A stretch of DNA of 64,000 nucleotides from NCBI RefSeq assembly GCF_947036865.1, contig NZ_CAMQSF010000008.1, positions 1 to 64,000 on the forward strand, read 5' to 3'. Position numbers and translations under genes: made by a program. Below the pieces are notes generated by a model that did not search any database, was not told where the DNA came from, and was given only the letters and a program-made list of their open reading frames with translations. This document shows positions 1-8,435 of the stretch, piece by piece (the first letter of the stretch is position 1; each line of letters opens with the position of its first letter). The stretch comes from an uncultured Caulobacter sp. (GTDB taxonomy: Bacteria > Pseudomonadota > Alphaproteobacteria > Caulobacterales > Caulobacteraceae).

Positions 1-1
1 G

Positions 2-1060
2 GAGGATCCCGAGGGCTTGCCGCCGTCGCCCGACCAGATGGCCGCCGACGCCCCTTCGCCGCCGCTGGGCGCGCCGGCGACCCATGACCTGGCGGCGTTG
101 CGGGCGATGGCCCTGCGCGGCGACGCGCTGATCCGCGCCGCGCGCCCCGCGCCGGCGACAGGCGTCGAGACGGTCGCGGCCGGGGTATCGTCCAGCGAGG
201 TGGCGACCGCCCTGGCGACGTCGACCGGGTTCCGGCGAGGCCAGCTCGCCTCGGTCCACAATATCTGGGCGGTCGCGCTGGCGCGGGACGCCGGCGGCGC
301 CGCCAACGACACCGCCGAGAGCGTCGACCGCCGTTTCGAGTCCCTGGAGTCCATGGAGACTCTGGCGGCGCGGGCGGTCGAACGCGCGGTCGGACGGCTC
401 GGCGCGCGCGCGGTGACGACGCACCGCGGCCCGGTGATCTTCGAGGCGCGGGTGGCCACGGCTCTGGTCGGCGCTCTGGTGGGGGCGCTGTCGGGCGCGT
501 CGCAATATCGGGGCGCGACCTTTCTACCCGGCGCCCTGGGGCGGACGGTGGCGGCCGATCACCTGAACCTGACCGAGGATCCGTCCGAGCCCTATGGTCT
601 GGCCAGCGGCGCCTTCGACAGCGAAGGCGTGGCCGGGCGGCGCCGCGCGATCCTGAACGCGGGCGTCGTCGAGGGCTACTTCCTGCGGACCCGCTCGGCG
701 CGGCAGCTGGGCATGGTCTCGACGGGCAACGCCGACGGTCCTTGGAACCTGCGCCTGTCCAGCCGCGCTCCCGGCGGTTCGCTGGAGGCCCTGAGACGCC
801 TGATGGGCCGGGGCCTCGTCGTGACTCGGCTGATGGGCGGCGCGGCCGATCCGGTCACCGGCAACTGGACCTACGCGGTGGCGGGAACCTGGATCGAGGA
901 CGGCGAGCCCGTCCACGCCGTCACCGACGTGACGGTGGGCGGCAATCTGAAGGACATGCTGCGGGCGGTGACGGCGGTCGGCGAGGACATCCACCGCGCC
1001 GGCGCGATCCGAACGGGATCGCTCCTGGTGGACGGGCTGCAGATCGGAGGCGTGGCATGA
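2..1060 (+). CDS. pmbA: PmbA/TldE metalloprotease subunit, 5' end cut by window
   Basis: C-terminal part of a TldE/PmbA-family protein, partner of TldD in the heteromeric TldD/TldE protease that trims peptides (microcin B17 leader and CcdA in Escherichia coli). The frame is already open at the left edge, so the N-terminus lies outside the window; about 350 residues remain of a family usually near 450. The C-terminal half has the gly-rich and asn-rich patterns of the family and ends in DGLQIGGVA. TldE subunits lack the metal site, and no HExxxH is seen here. The stop overlaps the next start as ATGA, so translation is probably coupled to tldD. Confidence in the family is high; the physiological substrate is unknown. 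Confidence 0.88.
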   Translation, partial: EDPEGLPPSPDQMAADAPSPPLGAPATHDLAALRAMALRGDALIRAARPAPATGVETVAAGVSSSEVATALATSTGFRRGQLASVHNIWAVALARDAGGAANDTAESVDRRFESLESMETLAARAVERAVGRLGARAVTTHRGPVIFEARVATALVGALVGALSGASQYRGATFLPGALGRTVAADHLNLTEDPSEPYGLASGAFDSEGVAGRRRAILNAGVVEGYFLRTRSARQLGMVSTGNADGPWNLRLSSRAPGGSLEALRRLMGRGLVVTRLMGGAADPVTGNWTYAVAGTWIEDGEPVHAVTDVTVGGNLKDMLRAVTAVGEDIHRAGAIRTGSLLVDGLQIGGVA

Positions 1061-2520
1061 CGGCCGACGCCGACGCCGCCTTCGTGGCGGTGAGCAACCG
1101 CATTCTGGCGCCCGCCGGTCTGGAGCTCTCGGATCTCTCGCGAACGCTGGGGGCCCTGGCCACGGCGGGAGTCAGCCTGGCCGACCTCTTCTTCGAGTCG
1201 AAGCGCTCGCGGACCTTCCGCTTGGAGGACGGTCGCGTCGTGGGCGGATCTTTCCAGATCGACCAGGGCGTCGGGGCGCGGTCGGCGCGCGGAGCCCAGG
1301 TCGCTTTCGCCCATTCGGCCGCGATGAACCCCGCCGCCTTGGCCACCCTGGCCGAGGCGGTGCGCGCCCTCGACGGCGGCGAGGGCGGTCAGGCGAGCGC
1401 GCCGTCGGCCGCGCCGGCGCCCGCCCATCAGCTCTATCCGGCGATCGACCTGGACGCGGCCGGCGACGCGGCGGCCTGTATCGCGATCCTCGATGTTGTG
1501 GACTCGCGCGCTCGCGGCGCCGATCCGCGCATCGTCCGCGTCAACGCCGTTCTGAGGATCGTCGACCAAGCCATCCTGGTCGCCGATCTCGATGGCCGCC
1601 TCGCCGCCGACATCCGGCCGACCGCTCAGCTGTTCGTCGATGTCGTCGCCGAGGCCGGCGGGCGGCGCGCCCGCGGCCAGGCGGGCCTGGGCGGCCGCCA
1701 CGGCCTGGCGGATCTGTCTGACGAGAGGCTGGCGGCGATGGTCGCCACGGCGGTCGACATGGCCATCATCAATCTCGACGCCCGTCCGGCGCCGACCGGA
1801 ACAATGCCGATCGTGCTCGCGCCTGGGTATCCCGGCGTACTGTTCCACGAGGCGGTGGGGCACGGCCTGGAGGCGGACCATCATCGCAAGAAGCTCTCGG
1901 CCTTCGACGGCAAGCTGGGTCAGCGGATCGCCGCGCCCGGCGTCACAGTCGTCGACGACGGCGCGATCCCGGGCAGCATCGGCTCCCTGGGCGTCGACGA
2001 CGAGGGCGCGCCGGGGCAGCGCACCCCGCTGATCGAGGACGGGGTTCTGACGGGGCTGCTGCAGGATCGCCTGAACGCCGGCCTGATGAACATGCGGCCC
2101 ACCGGCAATGGCCGCCGCCAATCCTATGCCCACCTGCCGATGCCCCGGATGACCAACACCTTCCTGGTCGGCGGTGGGGACAATCCGGCCGACATCGTCG
2201 CCTCGGTTAAGAATGGCCTGTACGCGACCGCCTTCGGCGGCGGGCGGGTCGACACCGTCACCGGCCGCTTCAACTTCTCGACCACCCAGGCCTGGCTGAT
2301 CGAGAACGGCCGCGTCACCGCGCCCGTGGACGGCGCCACGCTGATCGGCGTCGGTCACCAGGCGCTGAGGCATATCTCGATGGTCGGCGACGACCTCCGC
2401 CTCGACGACGGCGTCGCCAGTTGCAGCAAGCAGGGCCAGCATCTCGACGTCGCCGTCGGCCAGCCCACCATCCGCATCGACGAGATGATGGTCGGCGGCG
2501 CCGCCGCCTCATCCCGCTAA
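1057..2520 (+). CDS. tldD: TldD zinc metalloprotease
   Basis: Catalytic subunit of the TldD/TldE protease, 487 residues against 481 in E. coli TldD. The metal-binding motif HEAVGH (HExxxH) is at about residues 264-269, and the downstream blocks NGRRQSYAHLPMPRMTNT and GVGQPT-like C-terminal pattern match E. coli TldD almost word for word. The start is the ATG that overlaps the pmbA stop (ATGA); the longer open frame upstream is only a shadow of pmbA. Together the two genes should form the usual cytoplasmic complex. What is less usual is their operon: they are followed by a thioredoxin-like gene and an unknown gene rather than standing alone. Confidence 0.95.
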   Translation: MTADADAAFVAVSNRILAPAGLELSDLSRTLGALATAGVSLADLFFESKRSRTFRLEDGRVVGGSFQIDQGVGARSARGAQVAFAHSAAMNPAALATLAEAVRALDGGEGGQASAPSAAPAPAHQLYPAIDLDAAGDAAACIAILDVVDSRARGADPRIVRVNAVLRIVDQAILVADLDGRLAADIRPTAQLFVDVVAEAGGRRARGQAGLGGRHGLADLSDERLAAMVATAVDMAIINLDARPAPTGTMPIVLAPGYPGVLFHEAVGHGLEADHHRKKLSAFDGKLGQRIAAPGVTVVDDGAIPGSIGSLGVDDEGAPGQRTPLIEDGVLTGLLQDRLNAGLMNMRPTGNGRRQSYAHLPMPRMTNTFLVGGGDNPADIVASVKNGLYATAFGGGRVDTVTGRFNFSTTQAWLIENGRVTAPVDGATLIGVGHQALRHISMVGDDLRLDDGVASCSKQGQHLDVAVGQPTIRIDEMMVGGAAASSR

Positions 2521-2542
2521 TCGCGTAACGAAAGACAGAGCC

Positions 2543-2890
2543 ATGGCTGAAAACATCACCGTCATCTCGGGCGAAACCCTGGAGCCGATCGACGCCGTCT
2601 CGGGCGAGCGCTTGCAGATGCTGGTGTTTAGCGCCAGCTGGTGCGGGCCGTGCAAGGCGATGGCGCCGGCGGTCGAGGACATCGCCCGCGAGTACGCCGA
2701 CAGCGTGGCGGTCGCCAAGATCGACATCGAGGCCTCGCCCGGCCTGGCCCGGCAGTTCGAGGTGCGCGGCGTGCCGACCCTCGTGGTTCGGCGCGGCGGC
2801 CAGCAGCTCGCCCGTCATGTCGGCGGCCAGAGCCGCACCCGCTTGGCGATCATGCTCGATAAGGCCGTCGAGGGCGGCGCATCCGCATGA
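2543..2890 (+). CDS. Thioredoxin-like protein
   Basis: A 115-residue single-domain thioredoxin fold protein with the redox motif WCGPCK (Cys34 and Cys37) and the cis-proline segment GVPTLV. No signal peptide or membrane segment, so it should act in the cytoplasm as a disulfide reductase or as a dedicated partner of the neighbouring proteins. It lies 22 bases after tldD and overlaps the next gene by four bases (ATGA), which places it in the same operon. Sequence is clearly thioredoxin, but the genome probably carries a separate housekeeping trxA, so I leave the symbol blank. Confidence 0.9.
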   Translation: MAENITVISGETLEPIDAVSGERLQMLVFSASWCGPCKAMAPAVEDIAREYADSVAVAKIDIEASPGLARQFEVRGVPTLVVRRGGQQLARHVGGQSRTRLAIMLDKAVEGGASA

Positions 2891-3513
2891 CCGCCAGCGC
2901 CTTGACGCCGGCGATGCGGACGTTGCGCGCGCAGCTACGCGTCCCGCCGGCGGATCCCGCCTGGGGCCACGTCTCCGACGAAACCCGGCTTCTGGGCTGG
3001 ATGTTGCTCGCCTCGCGCCCCTGGCCGGAGGCGGCGTCGCCGGTCCTGGAAGGCCTTCTGGAGGCGCACCGCGACGGCGTCGAGGATCCGGCGCTGTGGC
3101 GGCGGTTGCGCGGCGAGGCCGTCCAGCTAGGCGACAGCGATGATCGGCTGGCGGGCTTGCTGGGAAAAGTGGCCGAAGCCGCGGCCTGGCCGTTGGCCGA
3201 GGCCGGGGCTGGCCTGACCGAGGTCCTGACCGCCTTGTGCCAGCTCAAGGCGTGGCGCGCCGCGCTGGCCACGGGCTGGACCGAGGCTGACGATGTCGAG
3301 GCGATCGGCATCCTCACCGCGATCAGCGCCGGCGAGGGCTCCGCCGCCGCGCCGTCGCGGGAACAGATCCCCGGCCTGTTCGCCGAGGGCCATCCCAAGC
3401 TGGAAAGACGCTTCTCGGCCCAGCTTCAGGCGGCCACAGCCGCCTATTCGGCGTGCCGCGCCGAGGTCGCCGCCTGGATCGCCGGGGCCTGTCGCCGAGA
3501 CGAGTCGGAATAG
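2887..3513 (+). CDS. Hypothetical protein in tldD operon
   Basis: A 208-residue, alanine- and leucine-rich, probably all-helical cytoplasmic protein that I do not recognise. It has no signal peptide, no evident membrane segment and no catalytic motif that I can name. Its start overlaps the stop of the thioredoxin-like gene (ATGA), and codon use matches the neighbours, so it is a real member of the pmbA-tldD-trx operon. Context suggests an accessory or substrate-recruiting role for the protease, but that is inference only. Confidence 0.7.
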   Translation: MTASALTPAMRTLRAQLRVPPADPAWGHVSDETRLLGWMLLASRPWPEAASPVLEGLLEAHRDGVEDPALWRRLRGEAVQLGDSDDRLAGLLGKVAEAAAWPLAEAGAGLTEVLTALCQLKAWRAALATGWTEADDVEAIGILTAISAGEGSAAAPSREQIPGLFAEGHPKLERRFSAQLQAATAAYSACRAEVAAWIAGACRRDESE

Positions 3514-3550
3514 TCGGCCGATCCGACAGGCGCCGGTGAAGGAACTCGCC

Positions 3551-3592
3551 ATGACGATCGAAGCCCTGCTGATACGCCGAGGCCTGGTCTGA
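3551..3592 (+). CDS. Possible 13-codon peptide gene
   Basis: A very short open frame, MTIEALLIRRGLV, begins at an ATG preceded by AAGGA with seven bases between, a near-ideal ribosome binding site. It lies 37 bases after the last gene of the tldD operon on the same strand. TldD/TldE proteases act on small peptides, so a peptide encoded here is tempting, but an open frame of 13 codons is expected by chance and I have no homology evidence. Treat as a hypothesis. Confidence 0.2.
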   Translation: MTIEALLIRRGLV

Positions 3593-3617
3593 CGGCCTGG
3601 ATTCGGCGCCGCGGACG

Positions 3618-4892
3618 TCAGCCGGCGACGGCGTGGAGGAACTCCAGCTTGGCCACGGGCTCCAGCGGGCCCGCGGCCTTGAGCAGCTTGAAGGCGTCGT
3701 CGGCGGCCTCGATGGCGTGATCGATGTCCGCGTCGGTCATGGCGCTGGTCATGAACATGTTGTGCCAGGGATGGAAGTAGACGCCACGCTTGAGCAGGGC
3801 GTTGTTCCAGAAGTAGCCCTTGGCGCCGGTGGGATCGTCATCGACCATGATCAGCGGCATCTGCGCCGGACCCGTCTGACGCAACCCGAAGCCATGACGG
3901 CTGGCGGCCTCGCCGAGTCCCGAGCGCAGGCGCTCGCCCAGCGTGATGGTCCGCTCCAGATAGTCGGTCTCGCGGATCAGCTTCAGGGTGGCCAGCGAGG
4001 CGGCCATCGGCGCGGCGGAGAACCAGTAGGAGCCGGTGGCGTAGATGGTGGCCGCCGCGAAACGCGCGATATCGGCGCCCAGGAGGGCCGAGATCGGATG
4101 GCCGTTGGCGATCGCCTTGCCCCAGCTGGACAGATCCGGCTTCACGCCGACAAGCGACCAGCCGCAGTCCCGCGCCAGGCGGAAACCGGCGCGGACGTCG
4201 TCGACGATCAGCAGGGCGCCGTGCTCATCGCACAGCTCTCGCGCGCGCCGCGCGTATTCGGGGTCGGGAAGCTCCTGATCGACGAAGGTGTCGTGCTTGA
4301 TCGGCGAGGCGAAGATCGCCGCCAGGTCCGAGCCCGCCTCGCGCACGGCGGCCTCCAGGCTCTCGACGTCGTTGTACTCGTAGAACACCTGGTGGGCGCG
4401 GTCCGAGGGCGTCGTGCCGTTCTTCAGCGGCGTGCACCAGGGCTGAGCGCCGTGATAGGCGCCCTTGGCCAGCACGATGGTCTTCTTCTGGGTGAAGTTG
4501 CGGGCGATCATCATCGCCATGGTCGTGGCGTCCGTGCCGTTCTTGCAGAACATGGCCCAGTCGGCGTGGCTGACCTGGGCCACCAGGGTCTCGGCCAGTT
4601 CGACCATGACCGGGCCGGGACCCGTCATGGTGTCGCCGCGCTTCATCTGGTCGACATAGGCTTGGTCAATGCCCGCATGCCCATAGCCGAACAGGTTGGG
4701 GCCATAGCCGCAGAGGAAATCGACATAGCGGTTGCCGTCGGCGTCCCAGAGATAGGCGCCTTGGGCCCGGTCGAAGAACTGCGGATAGTCGTCCGGCAGC
4801 AGCATGACCGACTGGTGCCCGTACATGCCGTTGGGGATCACGGCCATGGCGCGCTCGCGCAGCGTGGTGTCCTTACTGTTGGTCCAGGTCAT
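3618..4892 (-). CDS. Class III PLP aminotransferase (GSA-aminomutase-like)
   Basis: A 424-residue fold-type I, class III aminotransferase related to glutamate-1-semialdehyde 2,1-aminomutase and aspartate-aminotransferase-family proteins. The PLP aspartate lies in IVDDVRAGFR (about residue 231) and the Schiff-base lysine in SSWGKAIANG (Lys259). It is not the housekeeping HemL in any obvious way, because it faces a sugar kinase/aldolase operon across a shared 81-bp promoter region and so probably serves the same catabolic pathway, moving an amino group on or off an aldehyde or keto sugar fragment. The likely TetR operator sits just downstream of its predicted -10. The exact substrate cannot be read from the sequence. 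Confidence 0.88.
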   Translation of the reverse strand: MTWTNSKDTTLRERAMAVIPNGMYGHQSVMLLPDDYPQFFDRAQGAYLWDADGNRYVDFLCGYGPNLFGYGHAGIDQAYVDQMKRGDTMTGPGPVMVELAETLVAQVSHADWAMFCKNGTDATTMAMMIARNFTQKKTIVLAKGAYHGAQPWCTPLKNGTTPSDRAHQVFYEYNDVESLEAAVREAGSDLAAIFASPIKHDTFVDQELPDPEYARRARELCDEHGALLIVDDVRAGFRLARDCGWSLVGVKPDLSSWGKAIANGHPISALLGADIARFAAATIYATGSYWFSAAPMAASLATLKLIRETDYLERTITLGERLRSGLGEAASRHGFGLRQTGPAQMPLIMVDDDPTGAKGYFWNNALLKRGVYFHPWHNMFMTSAMTDADIDHAIEAADDAFKLLKAAGPLEPVAKLEFLHAVAG

Positions 4893-4912
4893 GTCGAGCG
4901 TCTCGCCGATAA

Positions 4913-4928
4913 GATAGTTTTGACTATC
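4913..4928. promoter_or_regulatory. Probable TetR operator (perfect inverted repeat)
   Basis: GATAGTTTTGACTATC is a perfect 6-4-6 inverted repeat located in the middle of the divergent promoter region. A copy matching 14 of 16 bases lies in front of the TonB receptor of the same module, and a tetR-type gene lies between the two sites. I infer that this is the operator of that regulator, controlling both divergent transcripts. Confidence 0.65.
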
Positions 4929-4956
4929 ATAATGGCTGAGGCATACTGGCTGTCAA
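4920..4956. promoter_or_regulatory. Overlapping divergent promoters
   Basis: Rightward, TTGACT (4920-4925) and CATACT (4942-4947) are 16 bases apart; the -35 lies inside the inverted repeat. Leftward, TTGACA (4951-4956 on the complement) and CATTAT (4929-4934 on the complement) are 16 bases apart, with the repeat just downstream. One bound repressor could therefore silence the kinase operon and the aminotransferase together. Boxes were matched by eye to the sigma-70 consensus. Confidence 0.5.
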
Positions 4957-4973
4957 CATGGGGAGAGACGGCG

Positions 4974-5918
4974 ATGAAGACCGGCCTGACATGCATTGGC
5001 TTGACGACCCTGGACGTGGTGGCGCGGGCCATCGACGCCTTGCCGGAGGGGGAGGGCACCACGCTGATCGAGGGGATCGCCTGCGCGCCGGCGGGAACGG
5101 CGGCGGGGGCGGCCCTGGTCGCCGCCAAGCTGGGCCTCTCGGTCAGGCTGGCCTCGGCGGTGGGCGACGATCTGGTCGGCCGGTTCATCCGAATGGCGCT
5201 GGATGAAGCAGGGGTGGACTTGGCCGCGCTGGAGATCCTTCCGGGCCTGCCGAGCTCGACCACCGTGCTGGCGGTCGACTCGGCGGGGCGTCGGCCGAAC
5301 TTCCACGCCCTCGGGGCGGGCATGCTGGCGGCGGCGACGCCGGCGGCGCTGGAGGCGGCCCGGTCCTCGCGCGTCTTGCATTATGCAGGGATCGGCGGGC
5401 CGCGCCTGGATGGCGGGCCGGGCGCGGAGGTCGTCAAGGCGGCGCGCGAGGCCGGCGCGATCGTGACCTGCGATCTGATCTCGCCCCAGGCCTCGGCGAT
5501 GGACGAACTGAAGCGGCTGTTGCCCGATGTCGACTACTTCATGCCCAGCGCCGCCGAGGCGTTATTCCTGACGGGCCAGGAAGACCTCTTCGCCGCCGCC
5601 GACGTCTTCCGCGACCTGGGCGCGGGCGGGTGCGTGATCAAGAACGGCGGGCGAGGCTCGGTGGTGGTGCTGGACGGCGTCCGCGCGACCTTGCCGGCCC
5701 ATGCCATCAAGCCCGTCGACACGACCAGCTGCGGCGACTCCTACTGCGCGGGCTTCATCGCCGCCCTCGATCGCGGATGGCCGCCGCTGGAGGCCGCGCG
5801 GTTCGCCACCGCCACCGCGGCGCTGGTGGCGCAGGGCCTGGCCACTCTGGGCAAGCTGGAGAGCTTCGAGGCTACCGAGGCGGCGATGCGCCAGATGAGC
5901 CTGAGCGAGGCCGCGTGA
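4974..5918 (+). CDS. PfkB-family carbohydrate kinase
   Basis: A 314-residue ribokinase/PfkB-family kinase. The C-terminal signature DTTSCGDSYCAGF holds the anion hole and catalytic base (Asp255), with SCGD in place of the common GAGD. The N-terminal GTAAGAALVAAKLG block matches the first PfkB signature. The start is the ATG after GGGGAGAGACGGCG; a much longer upstream frame is only the shadow of the opposite aminotransferase. The gene overlaps the aldolase gene (TGATG), and kinase followed by FucA-like aldolase is the classic order for phosphorylating a ketose and then splitting it. It should act in the cytoplasm; the sugar is unknown. Confidence 0.9.
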   Translation: MKTGLTCIGLTTLDVVARAIDALPEGEGTTLIEGIACAPAGTAAGAALVAAKLGLSVRLASAVGDDLVGRFIRMALDEAGVDLAALEILPGLPSSTTVLAVDSAGRRPNFHALGAGMLAAATPAALEAARSSRVLHYAGIGGPRLDGGPGAEVVKAAREAGAIVTCDLISPQASAMDELKRLLPDVDYFMPSAAEALFLTGQEDLFAAADVFRDLGAGGCVIKNGGRGSVVVLDGVRATLPAHAIKPVDTTSCGDSYCAGFIAALDRGWPPLEAARFATATAALVAQGLATLGKLESFEATEAAMRQMSLSEAA

Positions 5919-6568
5919 TGGCCAGCGAAGACGAGAGCGCGCTGCGCCAGCGCATGGCCGAGGTCATGCGGGCCATGGACGCGCGAGGCCTCAATCGCGG
6001 CACCTCCGGCAATGTCTCGGCGCGCTGCGGCGAGGCGATGCTGGTGACGCCCAGCGGCATTCCCGCCTCGCGCCTGACCGCCGAGCACATGGTGCTGGTC
6101 CAGCCGGACGGCGCGACGGCGGCGGCGGCGCTGAAGCCGTCCAGCGAATGGCGGATGCACCAGGGGATTCTGGATCGCCGGCCGGACGTCGGCGCCGTGG
6201 TCCACTGCCATTCGCGGCACGCCACCATCCTGGCGTGCGCCAACAAGCCCATTCCGGCGGTGCACTACATGGTCGCCGTCGGCGGCGGGGCCAGCGTGCC
6301 GGTCGCGCCCTACACCACGTTCGGCTCGGAAGAGCTGGCGGCCGCCGTGGTCGACACGCTGGACGGCCGCTACGCCGCCCTGATGGCCAATCACGGCCAG
6401 ATCGTCGCCGCGCCCAACCTCGACTACGCCCTGGCCATCGCCGAGGAGGTCGAGGAGCAGGCCGCCGTCTATTGGGGGACGCTGGCGATCGGCGGTCCGA
6501 CCCTGCTGGCGGACGACGAGATGATCCGCATCCTGCAACGCTTCAAGTCGTACGGGCAGCGCGGATGA
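5918..6568 (+). CDS. Class II aldolase, L-fuculose-1-phosphate aldolase-like
   Basis: A 216-residue zinc aldolase very close in pattern to E. coli FucA (215 residues). GTSGNVS and PSSEWRMH carry the catalytic glutamate (Glu77), and the zinc ligands are His96 and His98 in HCHSRH plus His159 in ANHG. E. coli FucA has HNH in place of HCH. The family cleaves ketose 1-phosphates to dihydroxyacetone phosphate and an aldehyde; some members are decarboxylases of oxo-acid phosphates. With the preceding kinase it probably forms the core of a sugar-degradation route whose aldehyde or keto product meets the divergent aminotransferase. The start overlaps the kinase stop. Confidence 0.9.
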   Translation: MASEDESALRQRMAEVMRAMDARGLNRGTSGNVSARCGEAMLVTPSGIPASRLTAEHMVLVQPDGATAAAALKPSSEWRMHQGILDRRPDVGAVVHCHSRHATILACANKPIPAVHYMVAVGGGASVPVAPYTTFGSEELAAAVVDTLDGRYAALMANHGQIVAAPNLDYALAIAEEVEEQAAVYWGTLAIGGPTLLADDEMIRILQRFKSYGQRG

Positions 6569-7731
6569 CCGATGCCGTGATGGACGCGACAGCCCCAAGT
6601 GCGAGCCCGGTCGCCGCGCCGTCCCGCCAAGACGCGGCCATCGGCCAGGCCATCGGCGTGGCGGCCCTGCTGATCGCCGGGCTGCAGCCGGTGATCCTGG
6701 GCGCGATGGAGCGGGAAGGGCGGCTCAGCGCCGCCCAGATCGGGCTGGCCGCCACGGCCGAGCTGATGGCTCTGGGCGTCGCCGCCGGCCTGGCGGCGGC
6801 GTTCCTGAAGCCCACCAACATCCGGCTGAAGATGGGGCTGACCTGCCTGCTCCACGCCGGCGCGATGATGGCCACGACCCTGGTCAGCGGCGGGCAGGTC
6901 ATCCTGGCGCGGACCTTCGCCGGCGCCTGCGCGGGGGTGATGCTGTGGCTGGCGATCGGGGTGATCTCGCGATCCTCGCGGCCCGAGCGGGCCTCGGGCG
7001 TGTTCGTGACCGTGCAGACCTTCGCCCAGCTGGTGCTGGCGGCGGCCCTACCGGCGACGGTCATGGTCCATGGCGGCGTCAACGGCGCCCTGACCTCCCT
7101 CGCCGCGATCTCGGTGCTGGCCGCCGTCGCGGCGCTGGCGGGACCCGATCGCCTGGCGCCGTTGCCGAAGACGGAGGAAGGCGGACGCCTGGCCGTTCCC
7201 GCCCTGGCGGGGCTCGCCGCCGTGTTTCTCTGGATGGCCTTCATCGTCGCCCTTTGGGTCTATCTGGAACCGCTGGCCGCCCAGGCGGGCCTTTCGCCGC
7301 GCGAGTCCGGGATGGCGATCGCCCTGGCGCTCGGGCTGCAGGTCCTGGGCGGGGCGACCGCCACCCTGGTCGGCGACCGCGTTCCGCCCGCGAGGCTGTT
7401 GCTCGGCGTCGGCGCGATCAACGCCTTGATCCTGGCGGTGCTGTGGAGCGGCCCTGGGCGTCTCGTATTCGTGGCCTGCGTCGCCGCGTTCGGCTTCCTG
7501 TGGCTGTTCGCCCTGCCGTTCCAGACCCTGCTGCTGATCCGCATCGACCCGACCCGCCGCGCCTCGATGCAGCTGGGCGCGGCTCAGCTCCTGGGCAGCA
7601 GCGCGGGGCCCTTGGCGGCGTCGCTGGTGGTGGGGGACGGTCCCGTCCGCCGGGCGCTGATCCTGTCCGCGGTCTGCCTGGCCCTGGCCCTCAGTCTGAT
7701 CAGCTTCTTGCGGCCGAAGTCGCCCGCGTGA
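6565..7731 (+). CDS. MFS transporter
   Basis: A 388-residue major facilitator protein with about twelve hydrophobic segments separated by short polar loops and an extended polar N-terminus of roughly 25 residues. It overlaps the aldolase stop (ATGA) and ends the kinase-aldolase-transporter operon. I infer that it carries the pathway substrate across the inner membrane after the TonB receptor has brought it through the outer membrane. Its 3' end overlaps the convergent tetR gene by 32 bases. No motif reveals the substrate. Confidence 0.85.
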   Translation: MTDAVMDATAPSASPVAAPSRQDAAIGQAIGVAALLIAGLQPVILGAMEREGRLSAAQIGLAATAELMALGVAAGLAAAFLKPTNIRLKMGLTCLLHAGAMMATTLVSGGQVILARTFAGACAGVMLWLAIGVISRSSRPERASGVFVTVQTFAQLVLAAALPATVMVHGGVNGALTSLAAISVLAAVAALAGPDRLAPLPKTEEGGRLAVPALAGLAAVFLWMAFIVALWVYLEPLAAQAGLSPRESGMAIALALGLQVLGGATATLVGDRVPPARLLLGVGAINALILAVLWSGPGRLVFVACVAAFGFLWLFALPFQTLLLIRIDPTRRASMQLGAAQLLGSSAGPLAASLVVGDGPVRRALILSAVCLALALSLISFLRPKSPA

Positions 7732-8392
7732 GGTGCTGGTAGTAGAGACCGACCATCCAGCAGAGCTCCTCGTTGATCTTGTCCTCGTCCTGGTCGGGCT
7801 CTTCCAGGACCATTTCGGTGGCGGCGTACATCATCTGCGTCGTCAGGCGCGTGGCCGTGCGCAGGCGATCCTCGCTGGCGTGAGGGTTCTCGGTCTTGAG
7901 GATCTCGAACAGGGCCTGGGCGACCATGTCGCGCGAGGTGGTCCGCACCTCCTGCAGCATCGGCAGCGCCCGCAGCGCCCGCAGGATCCAGTCGCCGCCG
8001 GGGAAGTCGCGGGTGATGGCGTTGATCTGCTTCTGCAGGTCGCGGTTCTTGGCGACCGACTCCTCCAGCGAGGACGCCTTGGTCCCCCCGTCCTCCAGCC
8101 AGGCCAGCACCACCTTGTCCTGCGCGTCCATGAGCCGGTGCGCCAACTCCTTCAGCAGCGCGTATTTGTTGGGGAAGTAGCGGTAGAGGGCCGGCGGCGT
8201 CAGGCCGGCGCGCTCGCAGACCAGGTTGGTCGTCAGGCGCTCGAAGCCGACCTCGGCCAGCAACTCGCCGGCGGTGGTCAGGATCGCCTCGAAGGTGTCC
8301 TTGCCGCGCCGGCGCGAGGGCCGAGACTTGGTGTCGAGCGACGGCGTGTCGGTCTTGGGAATAGCGGTCTTGGCGGCGGTGCTTCTTGCCAT
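7700..8392 (-). CDS. TetR-family repressor of the aminotransferase-kinase-aldolase module
   Basis: A 230-residue TetR-family regulator. After a basic, disordered N-terminus of about 30 residues the helix-turn-helix spans roughly residues 50-80 (AGLTPPALYRYFPNK), and the C-terminal ligand domain is divergent as usual. I chose the ATG giving MARST; a TTG 12 codons upstream is less likely. The gene lies 43 bases downstream of the TonB receptor on the same strand and is probably co-transcribed with it, so it would be autoregulated through the operator in front of the receptor. Its own 5' flank carries only a half-site (GATAG). Confidence 0.88.
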   Translation of the reverse strand: MARSTAAKTAIPKTDTPSLDTKSRPSRRRGKDTFEAILTTAGELLAEVGFERLTTNLVCERAGLTPPALYRYFPNKYALLKELAHRLMDAQDKVVLAWLEDGGTKASSLEESVAKNRDLQKQINAITRDFPGGDWILRALRALPMLQEVRTTSRDMVAQALFEILKTENPHASEDRLRTATRLTTQMMYAATEMVLEEPDQDEDKINEELCWMVGLYYQHLTRATSAARS

Positions 8393-8435
8393 GCGCTGGT
8401 GATAGCAAGAATGCCCGCCGCCGACCAACCGCCGC

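Noticed and set aside
871-2442. 523-codon minus frame over tldD
   Set aside because: Antisense shadow of tldD; no motif and no ribosome site.
3633-4973. Long N-terminal extension of the PfkB kinase
   Set aside because: It runs antisense to the aminotransferase; the true start has a ribosome site and gives a normal kinase length.
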